Below, piece by piece: positions 1 through 10,061 of a DNA stretch of 64,000 nt (its first letter is position 1; every line of letters starts with the position of its first letter). Both the position numbers and the translations under genes were made by a program. The notes beneath the pieces are model-generated. The model saw nothing but the letters and a program-made list of their open reading frames with translations, was not told the origin of the DNA and ran no database searches. The stretch lies in assembly GCF_018687895.1 (NCBI RefSeq), contig NZ_CP061307.1:248001-312000 (forward strand). The letters are read 5' to 3'. This DNA comes from Polynucleobacter sp. JS-JIR-II-50. GTDB lineage: Bacteria; Pseudomonadota; Gammaproteobacteria; Burkholderiales; Burkholderiaceae.

Positions 1-371
1 CGGTATATTTTGGCGGCCCAGTTCAGATAGAGCGCGGCTTTGTTTTACATGAGTCTGATTCGCTGTCTCCTTATAGCTCCTCCTTAATTATTCCGGGCGG
101 CTTGACGATGACTACTTCAAAGGATGTTCTTGAGGCAGTTGCTGCAGGTAAAGGACCGCAACATTTTTTGATGACCTTGGGTTATGCCGGATGGGGTGCC
201 GGTCAACTTGAAGAAGAAATTACGCTGAATGGCTGGATGAATGTTCCGCTGGCACGTGAGCAAATGATTGAGATCATCTTTAATACGCCATCGAGCCAGC
301 GTTACGAGAAGGCGGTGAGCCACCTAGGGTTTGATTTGTCTCATCTGTCTGGTGAGGCTGGGCATGCCTAA
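1..371 (+). CDS. yqgE: YqgE/AlgH family protein (5' end missing)
   Basis: This is the C-terminal two thirds of a YqgE/AlgH (UPF0301) protein; the start lies before the window. The reading frame is open from base 3 and opens with VYFGGPVQIERGFVLH, the most conserved block of the family. A later block, LGYAGWGAGQLEEEI, is the second hallmark, and the protein ends ..GEAGHA. An internal TTG at 102 is not the true start, because homology extends upstream of it. The molecular role of the family is unsettled; it was first linked to alginate regulation. The gene overlaps ruvX by 8 bases, the usual yqgE-yqgF pairing of proteobacteria. Confidence 0.93.
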   Translation, partial: VYFGGPVQIERGFVLHESDSLSPYSSSLIIPGGLTMTTSKDVLEAVAAGKGPQHFLMTLGYAGWGAGQLEEEITLNGWMNVPLAREQMIEIIFNTPSSQRYEKAVSHLGFDLSHLSGEAGHA

Positions 372-777
372 GGCATTGACCATACTGTCTTTTGATTATG
401 GAACTCGCAGAGTGGGTGTGGCAGTTGGAAACTCGATATCCAAGTCGGGACAAGCTTTAAAGACGATTGCAGCGCCAACTGGCGATGCCCTTTTTGAGGC
501 GATTGAGTCTCTATTAAAGGAGTGGCAGCCAGACCAATTGGTGGTTGGAAAGCCAACCCATCCAGATGGCACACCCCATGAGATGACATCTAAAGCAACC
601 CGCTTTGGCAATCAGCTACATGGACGCTTTCATTTGCCGGTTGTTTGGGTCGATGAGCGCTATACGTCAGCCGTTTTGGAGGGGGATCCAGAGATGTACG
701 ACAATCTAGATGCCCATTCTGCCGTTTTGATCTTAGAGCAGTATTTTGCAGAGCAAAGCGCGAAGTCTTTAAATTAA
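364..777 (+). CDS. ruvX: Putative pre-16S rRNA nuclease / Holliday junction resolvase-like YqgF
   Basis: This 137-residue protein has an RNase H-like fold. It is thought to process the 5' end of pre-16S rRNA. The N-terminal motif LSFDYGTRRVGVAVG carries the catalytic Asp of the family, VVGKP sits mid-protein, and WVDERYTS is the conserved C-terminal block with acidic residues. I chose the ATG at 364, inside the end of yqgE, because family members begin a few residues before the LSFDYG motif; the longer frame from 331 would add 11 unrelated residues. It is probably translationally coupled to yqgE. Confidence 0.93.
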   Translation: MPKALTILSFDYGTRRVGVAVGNSISKSGQALKTIAAPTGDALFEAIESLLKEWQPDQLVVGKPTHPDGTPHEMTSKATRFGNQLHGRFHLPVVWVDERYTSAVLEGDPEMYDNLDAHSAVLILEQYFAEQSAKSLN

Positions 778-821
778 AAATAGTTACAAAAATAGAGTTG
801 ATATAAGCACCGGACTAAAGA

Positions 822-1322
822 ATGAACGCTGAACAGTTATACAGAAAATTACTAGAGAACTTGCGTAAGAGAGCGCAAGAGGGCACCTTTGAACTTGCCG
901 GTCTCGCCATGGGAGGCGCTTGGATTGCTGAGCGTTTGGCTCACGATTTAGGGCTTCCACACTTTGGAGTAATTAATGTGGCTTTTCATCGGGATGATTA
1001 TGCGGAGAAGGGTATGACGGCTTTACGGACTGCTAGTACCATGACTACGCATTTACCTTTTGATGTAAACGGCGCCAATGTGATTTTGATTGACGATGTT
1101 TTGTTAACGGGTAGGACTGTTCGCGCGGCTTTAAATGAGTTATTTGATTTCGGCCGGCCTGCTCAAGTGGAGTTGATGGTTCTGGCTGATCGAGGGAATC
1201 GCGAACTTCCAGTAGCCGCCAACTTTGTTGGTGAGCAGATAGAAGTTCCGGAGAATCAAATTCTGGTTTTAGAGAAAGATACCGCTGGCAAGTTCAGCTT
1301 TCAGTTAGAGGAGCGTGAATAA
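822..1322 (+). CDS. pyrR: PyrR bifunctional pyr operon regulator / uracil phosphoribosyltransferase
   Basis: This 166-residue type I phosphoribosyltransferase is of the PyrR family. The PRPP-binding loop [18 protein letters not shown] lies at about residues 89-106, with the two acidic residues and TGRT typical of PyrR. Family members convert uracil plus PRPP to UMP, and in many bacteria they bind pyr mRNA to regulate pyrimidine genes. The stop codon overlaps the pyrB start by one base (TAATG), so the two are co-transcribed. I see no convincing anti-terminator hairpin in the 44 bases upstream, so RNA-based regulation here is unproven. Confidence 0.93.
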   Translation: MNAEQLYRKLLENLRKRAQEGTFELAGLAMGGAWIAERLAHDLGLPHFGVINVAFHRDDYAEKGMTALRTASTMTTHLPFDVNGANVILIDDVLLTGRTVRAALNELFDFGRPAQVELMVLADRGNRELPVAANFVGEQIEVPENQILVLEKDTAGKFSFQLEERE

Positions 1323-2281
1323 TGGATCAGCTAGTCAATCAATTTAATTCCGCTGGCGAGTTAACGCATCTTCTAACACTTGAAGGCTTGCCCAAAGAGC
1401 AGATCCTCCATATTTTGGATACTGCGCAGCAGTTTGTGAGCGTGACTGACCCTGCGCGTGAAGTAAAAAAAGTGCCACTGCTCAGGGGCAAAAGTGTCTT
1501 CAACCTCTTTTTTGAAAACTCCACTCGCACTAGAACCACTTTTGAGATTGCTGCAAAACGTTTATCTGCGGATGTGATCAATTTAGATATTTCCACATCT
1601 TCCACGGCTAAGGGCGAGAGTCTTCTCGATACGATTGATAACTTAGTAGCAATGCAGGCAGATATTTTTGTTGTGCGACATGGTGTTTCTAAAGCCCCTA
1701 TTGAAATTGCAAACCACGTACCAGCGCATGTACACGTTGTGAATGCTGGCGATGGAAGTCATCAGCACCCAACTCAAGGTTTGCTGGATATGTATACGAT
1801 GCGTCACTTCAAACAACACTTTAAGGGTTTGAAAGTGGCGATTGTGGGTGACATCGTTCACAGCCGTGTAGCCAAATCTAATATTCATGCGTTGACCACA
1901 TTAGGTTGCGAAGACATTCGCGCCATTGGCCCAGAAAGTTTGCTTCCAAGTAATTTAGATATGCTCGGCGTTAAAGTTTTCCACAACATGGAAGAAGGCT
2001 TAAAAGATGTTGATGTAGTGATGACATTGCGCATTCAAAAGGAGCGCATGGAAGCCGGGCAAGTGCCTGAAGGTGACGCATTCTTTAAGCAATACGGTTT
2101 AACGCCTACACGTTTAGCCTTGGCGAAGTCAGATGCTATCGTCATGCACCCTGGTCCCATGAATCGCGGTGTCGAAATTGATTCGATTGTTGCTGATGGT
2201 CCTCAGTCAGTCATTCTGAATCAAGTCACCTTTGGTATTGCTGTGCGCATGGCTGTGATGTCTATAGTTGCTGGTAACTAA
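1322..2281 (+). CDS. pyrB: Aspartate carbamoyltransferase catalytic subunit
   Basis: This 319-residue enzyme makes carbamoyl-aspartate from carbamoyl phosphate and aspartate, the committed step of pyrimidine synthesis. Visible motifs are [12 protein letters not shown] (carbamoyl phosphate loop, about residue 60), [11 protein letters not shown] (about 155) and [12 protein letters not shown] near the C terminus. Length is normal for the family. It follows pyrR with a one-base overlap. The gene immediately downstream is a glycosyltransferase rather than pyrC or a pyrC-like partner. Confidence 0.97.
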   Translation: MDQLVNQFNSAGELTHLLTLEGLPKEQILHILDTAQQFVSVTDPAREVKKVPLLRGKSVFNLFFENSTRTRTTFEIAAKRLSADVINLDISTSSTAKGESLLDTIDNLVAMQADIFVVRHGVSKAPIEIANHVPAHVHVVNAGDGSHQHPTQGLLDMYTMRHFKQHFKGLKVAIVGDIVHSRVAKSNIHALTTLGCEDIRAIGPESLLPSNLDMLGVKVFHNMEEGLKDVDVVMTLRIQKERMEAGQVPEGDAFFKQYGLTPTRLALAKSDAIVMHPGPMNRGVEIDSIVADGPQSVILNQVTFGIAVRMAVMSIVAGN

Positions 2282-2291
2282 GATCACAAGC

Positions 2292-3635
2292 ATGCAGTCC
2301 AAAAAACGTTGGTTGATTCTGTCGCATGGCTTCAATATGGATGGCCGCGCCTCAAGCCAAACAATTACCGATAAGATTCCTTATTTTCTAGAAGCGGGTA
2401 TTGAGCCTATTGTCTTTAGTGCCATCACCGGTATTAAAGATCAACGCTTTCCCCATCGCCAATTTCTAGCTTGGGGCCCAGCAGCGTTTCGATTTGATTT
2501 TCGTCACTGGATTGCAAACCAATACGGCAGGGGATTTTTCTATAAGGTTTCAACCGGCATTGTTTCTTTACTGCTTACTCCCTTTATTGCCTTAGAAAAG
2601 TTTGTTCTTGGCTATTCCAGCCAATGGTCTTGGTCGATTCCTGCCTATCTTCATGGTCTACATTTAATTCGGTCTGGCAAAGTTGATCTGATTTATTCAA
2701 CGGGTGGAGCATGGTCTGCTCATTTAGCGGGTTTATGGCTCAAGAAAAAAACAGGCGCGCCATGGATAGTAGAGATTCATGATCCATTGGTCATTCGTCA
2801 GAGTCCAGATGATCCCGGCTTTGAAAAGCCTAGTAACCGCGATGCTCGCTTTAGACAGTATTTAGAAAGGCAAATTTGCAAATATGCCGATTTAGCTTGG
2901 TGGTTTACCGATGGCGCCGTACATTATGCAAAGGTACGCAACCCTAATTTAAATACTTTAAATAATGCTCATGGTTTTATGGTTCTTCCAGGGGCTGAAC
3001 CGCCTGGTGGGTCAACTAGCGAGAAAACACATCAGTATTCTGAGTATTTGAATCTGTGTCACTTTGGCTCCTTAGCAAAGGATCGTTCTCTCTCCACCAT
3101 TCTGAATGCCTTAGTCCCGCTTTTTAAGAAATATCCTCAAGCAAGAAAGCATATTCGGGTGCACGCCTATGGAGCGCCTCTAGATTCATTAACCGTGGAT
3201 GCTCTCAAACATTTAGCGTTTGACGATGTTTTACTTGCCCATGGACGTTTAGAAAAAGATCCCGCTACTGGTAAGTCAGGACGTGAGCGTGTAGTTGAGA
3301 AAATGCAATCTGCGGATGTTTTAATTCTTTTGCATGGCAATGATGAGTGGTGCGCAGAATACATCCCCTCTAAGTTCTATGAGTATCTTTGGACGGGCAG
3401 GCCCATTTGGGGTATTACCCATCGCAACCCTCAATTGGATCAAATGTTATTGGAGCGCTCGGCTTACTTGAGTCCTCAAAATGATTCTGAGGCCGTTGAG
3501 TTGGCTTTAGAGAGAATATGGTTGGACTGGGAAAGTAAACAGTTGGTAGCGCCCAAAGGCGCTCCGATTGGTGTAAATCAAGCTGCATATAGAATACTTT
3601 CTGAAGTGCAGGCTAAAACTGAAAGAAGCGCTTGA
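2292..3635 (+). CDS. GT-B fold glycosyltransferase (family 4-like)
   Basis: A 447-residue protein with the architecture of a GT-B glycosyltransferase. The N-terminal half begins LILSHGFNMDGRASSQT and contains the donor/acceptor cleft block IYSTGGAWSAHLAG and IVEIHDPL. The C-terminal half has YIPSKFYEYLWTGRPIWG, which resembles the nucleotide-sugar-binding E-x7-E region of GT4 enzymes. No signal peptide is seen. I chose the ATG at 2292; a TTG at 2268 would overlap pyrB. The next gene overlaps by 4 bases. It probably acts on the cytoplasmic face in LPS or O-antigen assembly; the sugar cannot be told from sequence. Confidence 0.75.
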   Translation: MQSKKRWLILSHGFNMDGRASSQTITDKIPYFLEAGIEPIVFSAITGIKDQRFPHRQFLAWGPAAFRFDFRHWIANQYGRGFFYKVSTGIVSLLLTPFIALEKFVLGYSSQWSWSIPAYLHGLHLIRSGKVDLIYSTGGAWSAHLAGLWLKKKTGAPWIVEIHDPLVIRQSPDDPGFEKPSNRDARFRQYLERQICKYADLAWWFTDGAVHYAKVRNPNLNTLNNAHGFMVLPGAEPPGGSTSEKTHQYSEYLNLCHFGSLAKDRSLSTILNALVPLFKKYPQARKHIRVHAYGAPLDSLTVDALKHLAFDDVLLAHGRLEKDPATGKSGRERVVEKMQSADVLILLHGNDEWCAEYIPSKFYEYLWTGRPIWGITHRNPQLDQMLLERSAYLSPQNDSEAVELALERIWLDWESKQLVAPKGAPIGVNQAAYRILSEVQAKTERSA

Positions 3636-4534
3636 AAGATATCGTCCTCTATTGCAAATCTTACCGCAGAGACTTTTTGCGTCTTAAGCGCTTGCTAGAT
3701 TCAATAAATCGATACAACGTCGACCAAATCCCCTTTTATATTTCTACTCCCGCAGATCAATATCGGGAGTTGCAATCGGTTTTGGGAGAAGGCGCTGGGT
3801 ACCAGTGGGTTTCTGATGAGTCGATTATTGCTTCCAATCCTCGAGTTCCCGCTGGCATCGAAAAAACGAGATCTGGTGGCCTAAGTCAGCAAGCCATCAA
3901 ATCGGAGTTTTGGCGTCTTGGTTTAGCTGAGAATTATGTTTGTCTCGATTCAGATTGTGTCTTTATTAAAGATTTCCATCGGTCTGACTTTTTAAGTGCT
4001 GATGGCACTCCATACACAGTCATCTATCAAAATAAAGAATTTTTCCAGCTGGCAATTAACCGAGGACATGAAAAGGTTGAGGCCAATCTTCGTAAAGAGG
4101 GTGATTGCGTAAAGGCCTTATTTTCTAGGGTAGGTCCTAACTACTATTGCCCATGCCCACCATTTATTTGGTCGGCCAAGGTTTGGCAGTCTCTCGATAG
4201 TCAATATCTTGAACCCAGAGGGTTGCATTTCTGGGATATCACGAATAACGAACATCCAGAGACGCTTTTATATCTCGAGGCTTTATTGAACTATCGTGCG
4301 ATTCCTTTGTATCCAATCGAGCAATTATTTAGGATTTATTACTATGATTGGCAATACTATCTGCTGCGCAGAACGGGCGAGTCTGAGGGTAAATTAAAAG
4401 AAAATTACTTGGGCGTGATCTATCAATCAAATTGGGATTCTGGAATGGACTTTGGTGGGTCTACTAAGTCATTCGCCTCCCTTACCCTTCGCCGCATCAA
4501 ACGTTTCGGCCGTTATTTACAGAGTTACCTTTAA
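3632..4534 (+). CDS. DUF6492-like protein, putative glycosyltransferase
   Basis: A 300-residue protein resembling the DUF6492 family, found in polysaccharide loci. Its N terminus, DIVLYCKSYRRDFLRLKRLLDSI, suits a GT-A Rossmann start, and the segment YVCLDSDCVFIKDF (about residues 104-117) holds a DSDC motif like a metal-binding DxD. The TTG start at 3632 shares four bases with the preceding stop (TTGA), so translation is probably coupled. Function is inferred from neighbours: glycosyltransferases on both sides. The substrate is unknown. Confidence 0.6.
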   Translation: MKDIVLYCKSYRRDFLRLKRLLDSINRYNVDQIPFYISTPADQYRELQSVLGEGAGYQWVSDESIIASNPRVPAGIEKTRSGGLSQQAIKSEFWRLGLAENYVCLDSDCVFIKDFHRSDFLSADGTPYTVIYQNKEFFQLAINRGHEKVEANLRKEGDCVKALFSRVGPNYYCPCPPFIWSAKVWQSLDSQYLEPRGLHFWDITNNEHPETLLYLEALLNYRAIPLYPIEQLFRIYYYDWQYYLLRRTGESEGKLKENYLGVIYQSNWDSGMDFGGSTKSFASLTLRRIKRFGRYLQSYL

Positions 4535-4537
4535 TTC

Positions 4538-5266
4538 ATGTCAGCACCTTTAAATATCAAAATTTTTGTTATTTCATTGCAAAGATCGCTTGATCGCAGG
4601 AAGCAGGTCGAGAAAGAGATGCAAAAAATTTCTCTACCTTGGTCTTTTCTGGATGCCATTGATGGCTCTGCTTTGACTTCAGGGCCAATTGAATACAAGC
4701 CAGCTAAGGTGAAAAGACTGCAGGGTTATGCATTAACCCCCAATGAGATTGGTTGCTATCTCTCTCATAAAGAGGCATGGAAGCGTTGTGTAAGTGAGAA
4801 TGCCCCCACTCTAGTTTTAGAAGATGATTTTGTTCTAGCGCCCAATTTTGAGAGTGTGCTCGGCACCATTCTCGAGGCAGATGACTGCTGGGATTTCCTT
4901 AGACTCCAGGGTTTGTATGAAGTTCCCTGCAAGATCTTGTTTGAAAAATCAGGCGTAACATTTGTTAGAAATGAAGGCGATGCTGTCGGCGCAACCGCAT
5001 ACCTATTAAAACCAGAGATAGCAAAGCAGTTAATTCAGAATTCTGCAGATATCTATGAGCCAGTAGATCATTTTCTAGAGCATCATCAAAAACATGGCTT
5101 GGAGTTTTTAGCAATTCGCCCATATCCAGTGGATATTACGCGTGCTAAATCAACTATTGCTGATCGCTCTGAGCGTTCACCCGTTAAAGGCTTACGCAAG
5201 CGATGGAGATCGGTTGCCCGAGCATTTGATAGGGTGCTGAGTAAAGACCCCTGGTTTCCAAAATAA
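4538..5266 (+). CDS. Glycosyltransferase family 25 (LPS core biosynthesis type)
   Basis: A 242-residue GT25 protein related to LgtB/LpsA beta-glycosyltransferases of LPS outer core. The N terminus has FVISLQRSLDRR, where GT25 members carry the conserved ISL-x2-R. LTPNEIGCYLSHKEAWKRC (about residues 67-85) is the family's central block, followed by LVLEDDF with the EDD acidic cluster. It ends in a basic tail. It is the last gene of the run starting at 2292, and 43 bases separate it from the converging GT10 gene. Confidence 0.87.
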   Translation: MSAPLNIKIFVISLQRSLDRRKQVEKEMQKISLPWSFLDAIDGSALTSGPIEYKPAKVKRLQGYALTPNEIGCYLSHKEAWKRCVSENAPTLVLEDDFVLAPNFESVLGTILEADDCWDFLRLQGLYEVPCKILFEKSGVTFVRNEGDAVGATAYLLKPEIAKQLIQNSADIYEPVDHFLEHHQKHGLEFLAIRPYPVDITRAKSTIADRSERSPVKGLRKRWRSVARAFDRVLSKDPWFPK

Positions 5267-5309
5267 AAAAACAACCGCTATTACATTAACAGCCATCGTC
5301 AGATTATTG

Positions 5310-6266
5310 TTAACTAAGGGCTGTCTGAATAAGGTTCTTTAGGTAGCTTTTTAGGGGATCAAGTGAAGGCTTCTGTAATAGCAAAGGCTGCTCTGCATAC
5401 TGAGCAAGCTTGCTTTTCGAATGCAGTATCTGGCCTAGTTCAGCGAAGTGATCTGCTGACATTGGCGCTAAATTAATAAATGCTTGCGGATTAAAGTCGA
5501 CTTTTACATTTTCATCGGCCCAGGTAATAGGCAGACATCCCGCCATAAAGGCTTCTGGAATTTTCTCGGTGTAGTAACCAGGGTGCATGCCATTTTCGGG
5601 GCATAAGTTAAAGGCAAACGCCTGGAGCTCGTCAAATTTAATTAAGCCGCTCTCAGAGTGATTTTTGATGAGTGGATTAAATGATTTTCCAAACTCCACC
5701 ACCTCGATTTGATTCTTAACGGCATTTAATAGGGTGCCCCTAGGCTCTCTGAGGTGTGATGCAAATATCGCCGCCTTTTGCGGGCGCATCAGAAAATCAT
5801 GACCAAGCGGCTGAAGGAGGCGATTAACATCTAGCAATTTGCCATATCTGGGGTTGGTATTGCCAGTCACCCCTTCTGATGACCAATCAGCTACCTCCAT
5901 CCAATAAGGCATGCGGAAGTGATGAGAGCTAGAAATCCCCAGATCAAAAGTGAGCGCATAGTCATTGCACACAAAATCATGCCGAAGATTCTCGCCAGTC
6001 TGGAAAAGGATTAAAGGTTGCTTATTTGATGCGGGGATAATGGATTGAATCCCATTATTTATGCCGCTAACCAAGGGTCTAAGGGGTTTAGGGCACCATG
6101 CTAACTTCTTTTTACCAAAATTATGAAATGATCCAATGATCATCAAATCACATTGTTTGGGCTCAACCCATTCAATTTGATAGCCGAGGTTATGGCATAT
6201 GGCAGGTACAAGGCTGGTTTTATAGTCGCTGGGCACCCCTACAGCGGATACTCTGATTGCAGTCAT
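5310..6266 (-). CDS. Glycosyltransferase family 10 (alpha-1,3/4-fucosyltransferase-like)
   Basis: A 318-residue GT10 protein. The C-terminal half holds the family signature FNLCPENGMHPGYYTEKIPE followed by AFMAGCLPITWAD, which binds GDP-fucose in characterised fucosyltransferases. The ATG at 6266 was preferred over a TTG at 6305 because AAGTAAGG precedes it at good spacing and the protein then starts MTAIRVSAVGVPSDY. It is opposite in direction to its neighbours. GDP-L-fucose would come from manC-gmd-fcl about 40 kb away. A second GT10 gene lies at 49780-50850. Confidence 0.85.
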   Translation of the reverse strand: MTAIRVSAVGVPSDYKTSLVPAICHNLGYQIEWVEPKQCDLMIIGSFHNFGKKKLAWCPKPLRPLVSGINNGIQSIIPASNKQPLILFQTGENLRHDFVCNDYALTFDLGISSSHHFRMPYWMEVADWSSEGVTGNTNPRYGKLLDVNRLLQPLGHDFLMRPQKAAIFASHLREPRGTLLNAVKNQIEVVEFGKSFNPLIKNHSESGLIKFDELQAFAFNLCPENGMHPGYYTEKIPEAFMAGCLPITWADENVKVDFNPQAFINLAPMSADHFAELGQILHSKSKLAQYAEQPLLLQKPSLDPLKSYLKNLIQTALS

Positions 6267-6428
6267 AAATACCTTACTTTCTAGATGCCTATATGAAGTA
6301 TTCAATTGTAATAACTACCTTGATAAACGTCTCGAAAACGCTCAAATCCCAGATTGATGAGTTGGTATCATTGAGGTCAGTTGAGCATTTAAAGGCTCTA
6401 TAACTTCATTCTGGGTTTTGGGGGTTGC

Positions 6429-7487
6429 ATGATTTTAGTGACGGGTGGCGCGGGATTTATCGGCGGTAACTTTGTTTTGGATTGGCTGGCCGATCCGAAG
6501 GCAGAAGGAATTGTTAATTTAGATAAATTAACTTACGCCGGGAACCTGGCAACACTGGATTCTCTTAAGAATGATGCCCGCCATGTATTTGTGCATGGTG
6601 ATATTGGCGACAAAGAATTAGTTACTAAATTATTAAAAGAACATAAGCCGCGCGCCATTGTGAATTTCGCTGCAGAGAGTCATGTGGATCGATCTATTCA
6701 TGGGCCCGCAGATTTTGTGGAGACCAATATCGTTGGTACATTTAATTTGCTAGAGTCCGCTCGTGAGTATTGGGGTACTCTTGAAGAAAAGGCCAAAGAA
6801 GAATTCCGTTTTCATCATGTCTCGACTGATGAGGTCTATGGCTCACTATCTTTAACGGACCCCGCTTTTACTGAAAAAAATTCATATGAGCCCAATAGCC
6901 CTTACTCGGCATCGAAGGCAGCCTCAGATCATTTAGTACGCGCTTGGTTTCATACCTATGGGTTCCCGGTAGTAACAACCAACTGTTCCAATAACTATGG
7001 CCCTTATCACTTTCCAGAAAAATTAATTCCTTTGGTGATATTGAATGCGCTCAATAGTAAGTCATTACCTATTTATGGTGATGGCCAACAGATTCGCGAT
7101 TGGTTGTATGTTGGTGATCACTGCTCAGCAATTCGTGAAGTGTTGTCTAAAGGAAAATTGGGCGAGACGTACAACATCGGCGGTTGGAATGAAAAGGCTA
7201 ATATCGATGTTGTGAAAACTATTTGCGCTATTTTGGATGAGCTTAAGCCCCGCGCAGATGGCAAGCCCTATGTTGATCAAATCACCTACGTAAAAGATCG
7301 TCCAGGCCATGATCGCCGTTATGCAATTGATGCTAGCAAGGTGGAGCGCGAGTTGGGTTGGAAGCCAGCCGAGACCTTTGAGACGGGTATTCGAAAGACA
7401 GTCCAGTGGTATCTGGATAACCCTGTTTGGATTGATGGTGTGGTGAGTGGGTCTTATCGCGACTGGTTGCAAAAACAATACAACTAA
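6429..7487 (+). CDS. rmlB: dTDP-glucose 4,6-dehydratase
   Basis: A 352-residue extended short-chain dehydrogenase, second enzyme of dTDP-L-rhamnose synthesis. The N-terminal nucleotide loop is [22 protein letters not shown] carries the catalytic Thr-Asp-Glu of RmlB, and [10 protein letters not shown] holds the YxxxK pair. [14 protein letters not shown] and [12 protein letters not shown] are RmlB-specific blocks. Length is typical. It is the first gene of the rmlB-rmlD-rmlA-rmlC run and diverges from the GT10 gene across about 160 bases that must hold both promoters. Confidence 0.97.
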   Translation: MILVTGGAGFIGGNFVLDWLADPKAEGIVNLDKLTYAGNLATLDSLKNDARHVFVHGDIGDKELVTKLLKEHKPRAIVNFAAESHVDRSIHGPADFVETNIVGTFNLLESAREYWGTLEEKAKEEFRFHHVSTDEVYGSLSLTDPAFTEKNSYEPNSPYSASKAASDHLVRAWFHTYGFPVVTTNCSNNYGPYHFPEKLIPLVILNALNSKSLPIYGDGQQIRDWLYVGDHCSAIREVLSKGKLGETYNIGGWNEKANIDVVKTICAILDELKPRADGKPYVDQITYVKDRPGHDRRYAIDASKVERELGWKPAETFETGIRKTVQWYLDNPVWIDGVVSGSYRDWLQKQYN

Positions 7488-7514
7488 CTACAAATACTTA
7501 GATTAAATTACTGC

Positions 7515-8489
7515 GTGAATATTTTAGTTTTCGGAAAAGATGGTCAGCTGGGTAAAGCATTCAAGGCTTTATTTGACCAACTTCCAGCCTCTGCAAATTT
7601 GCATATAACTTATCTCGGTAGAGCGGAATGCGATCTCAGTAAAGAGGGGGAAGTGCTTGCACAACTCAATGCAGCTAAAGCAGACCTCATCATTAATGCG
7701 TCTGCTTACACGGCAGTTGACAAAGCAGAAATTGAGGTTGATTTGGCTTATGCGGTAAATGCAAAAGCCCCCGAATTAATGGCGCATTATGCTGCAGAAA
7801 ATAATGCTACTTTTCTTCATTACTCCACAGACTATGTGTTTGATGGCAGTAAAAATGGTTTTTATGTTGAGGGTGATGCTCGTAATCCATTGGGTATTTA
7901 CGGTAAGAGTAAAGCTGCTGGTGAAGAGGCAATTGAGAAAGTATTTTCAAACTCTTCAAAAGGTCAATTTGCTATTTTCCGTACTAGTTGGGTTTATGGG
8001 GATGGTGGTAATTTTATTCGTACGATGTTGCGCTTGGCAAAAGAGCGCGAAGAATTAAAAGTGATTTATGACCAACATGGCGTGCCCACTAGTGCGGATT
8101 GGCTTGCCAGCGTCAGTCTGGATTTGGCATTAGATTCAGCATGGAAGTTAAAGCAGTTCCCATCGGGCATTTATCACGCCGTACCATCAGGTGAGACTAC
8201 TTGGCATGGCTTAGCCTGTCTTACGATTCAGGTTGCCCTGAATGCCGGTATCGAGCTAAAGATCAAACCGGGGGCAATTAAACCCATTCTGGCGGTTGAG
8301 TACCCACTCCCGGCTCCAAGGCCAATGAACTCCCGTATGGATAGTCAAAAGCTGCGCTCTACCCTTCAAAATCAGGCTTCCAAAGACTCAAACTCTTATA
8401 ATGAATCTCAAAATATGCCAAATTTCCCAGCCTGGGATGGCATGGTTCAAGAATACGTATCCAAGTTAGCCTTGAAGGGTTTGATTTAA
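7515..8489 (+). CDS. rmlD: dTDP-4-dehydrorhamnose reductase
   Basis: A 324-residue NAD(P)H-dependent reductase, last step to dTDP-L-rhamnose. GKDGQLGKAF is the nucleotide-binding loop, YSTDYVFDG the conserved core and YGKSKAAGE the catalytic YxxxK. The start is GTG at 7515. The usual C-terminal block PRPMNSRMDSQKL is followed by a polar stretch rich in Asn, Ser and Gln (about residues 286-303) that makes this protein some 25 residues longer than most RmlD. The insertion does not touch the catalytic core. Confidence 0.95.
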   Translation: MNILVFGKDGQLGKAFKALFDQLPASANLHITYLGRAECDLSKEGEVLAQLNAAKADLIINASAYTAVDKAEIEVDLAYAVNAKAPELMAHYAAENNATFLHYSTDYVFDGSKNGFYVEGDARNPLGIYGKSKAAGEEAIEKVFSNSSKGQFAIFRTSWVYGDGGNFIRTMLRLAKEREELKVIYDQHGVPTSADWLASVSLDLALDSAWKLKQFPSGIYHAVPSGETTWHGLACLTIQVALNAGIELKIKPGAIKPILAVEYPLPAPRPMNSRMDSQKLRSTLQNQASKDSNSYNESQNMPNFPAWDGMVQEYVSKLALKGLI

Positions 8490-8529
8490 TACCTCAGGTT
8501 TGCCAGAGATGCTGAAACAGGGGTTATAA

Positions 8530-9459
8530 ATGGCTGCAAATCGCAAAGGCATTATTTTGGCTGGTGGGTCTGGTACCCGTCTCTATCCAGTGACTCAGGC
8601 AGTTTCAAAGCAATTAATGCCAGTCTATGACAAGCCGATGGTGTATTACCCATTGAGCACTCTAATGTTGGCTGGTATTCGCGACATTCTCTTAATTTCT
8701 ACACCGCAAGATACCCCTCGATTTTCTGAACTATTAGGCGATGGTTCCCAGTGGGGTCTCAATATTGAGTATTGCGTGCAACCTTCGCCGGATGGTTTGG
8801 CGCAAGCATTTACGCTAGGCAAAAACTTTGTTGGGAATAATCCAAGCGCATTAGTGCTGGGCGACAATATTTTCTATGGCCATGAATTAGTAGACCAACT
8901 CAATAGTGCAAACGATCGCACTTCGGGTGCATCTGTATTTGCGTATCACGTGAATGATCCGGAGCGTTATGGCGTAGTGGAGTTTGATAAAGACTACAAA
9001 GCGCTGTCGATTGAAGAAAAACCTTTGAAGCCTCGCAGTAACTATGCAGTAACAGGCTTATATTTTTATGACAATCAGGTTTGCGATATTGCCGCCTCGA
9101 TTAAGCCTAGTGCTCGTGGTGAGCTCGAGATTACAGATGTGAACCGTGTCTATCTTGAAAAGAATGAGCTGAATGTCGAGATTATGGGTCGTGGATTTGC
9201 TTGGTTGGATACTGGAACGCATGATTCTTTGCTGGATGCGGCAGGATTCATTGCTACTCTGCAAAAGCGTCAAGGCTTGATGGTGGCCTGTCCTGAAGAG
9301 ATTGCTTATCGCCAAGGTTGGATTAGCGCTGAAGTAGTACAGAAGGTTGCTGCACAGTTAAGTAAGAATAGTTATGGTCAGTACTTGGGTAAGATTTTGA
9401 ACGAGCTCAATAGCTCAGCTCAACCGATTTCACTGTCTGCCAAGAAGGCTTCTAAATGA
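8530..9459 (+). CDS. rmlA: Glucose-1-phosphate thymidylyltransferase
   Basis: A 309-residue nucleotidyltransferase making dTDP-glucose from dTTP and glucose-1-phosphate, first step of the rhamnose pathway. [20 protein letters not shown] is the family's nucleotide-binding signature. LGDNIFYGH carries the metal-binding Asp, and [20 protein letters not shown] is the sugar-binding region. The C terminus is slightly longer than in E. coli. The end overlaps rmlC by four bases (ATGA), so the two are coupled. Confidence 0.97.
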   Translation: MAANRKGIILAGGSGTRLYPVTQAVSKQLMPVYDKPMVYYPLSTLMLAGIRDILLISTPQDTPRFSELLGDGSQWGLNIEYCVQPSPDGLAQAFTLGKNFVGNNPSALVLGDNIFYGHELVDQLNSANDRTSGASVFAYHVNDPERYGVVEFDKDYKALSIEEKPLKPRSNYAVTGLYFYDNQVCDIAASIKPSARGELEITDVNRVYLEKNELNVEIMGRGFAWLDTGTHDSLLDAAGFIATLQKRQGLMVACPEEIAYRQGWISAEVVQKVAAQLSKNSYGQYLGKILNELNSSAQPISLSAKKASK

Positions 9460-10022
9460 GCATTCCCTCTAAGTTGCAGTTAACACCTACTGCGATTCAT
9501 GATGTTTATATTGTGGAGCCAAAAGTCTTCGGCGATGAGCGCGGTTGGTTTACCGAGTCATTTAATGCGGAGGACTTTGCAAGTGCAACGGGCCTTGATG
9601 TCCAGTTTGTGCAAGACAATCATTCCTTTTCACGTCAATGGACTTTGCGTGGCTTGCATTATCAAATGGAGAAGACTCAAGGTAAATTGGTGCGAGTCGT
9701 AGCTGGTGGTGTATTTGATGTGGCTGTCGATATCCGCAAAGATTCGCCTACTTACGGTAAATGGGTTGGTGTTGAATTGAGCGCAGACAATCACAAGCAA
9801 TTGTGGATTCCTGCTCAATTGGCCCATGGCTTTTTGGTGCTCACACCTACAGCAGAATTTCTTTACAAAACGACGGATTACTATCATCCACAGAGTGAAG
9901 CTTGCCTTGCTTGGGATGATTCAATAGTTGGTATAGAGTGGCCTTTGCCCGCTGGTATCCAGCCCAATATGAATGCCAAGGATGCGGCCGGTCTTTCATG
10001 GGATGCGGCACCCAAGTTCTGA
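9456..10022 (+). CDS. rmlC: dTDP-4-dehydrorhamnose 3,5-epimerase
   Basis: A 188-residue cupin epimerase, third step of dTDP-L-rhamnose synthesis. RGLHYQ with its catalytic His and the segment [19 protein letters not shown] are typical, as are [21 protein letters not shown] and the catalytic Tyr region. Length matches the family. It is the last gene of the rml set and overlaps rmlA by four bases. Confidence 0.97.
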   Translation: MSIPSKLQLTPTAIHDVYIVEPKVFGDERGWFTESFNAEDFASATGLDVQFVQDNHSFSRQWTLRGLHYQMEKTQGKLVRVVAGGVFDVAVDIRKDSPTYGKWVGVELSADNHKQLWIPAQLAHGFLVLTPTAEFLYKTTDYYHPQSEACLAWDDSIVGIEWPLPAGIQPNMNAKDAAGLSWDAAPKF

Positions 10023-10061
10023 ATGCCTTCGGCAATTTTCAAATGATAAGATAATCCTCTG

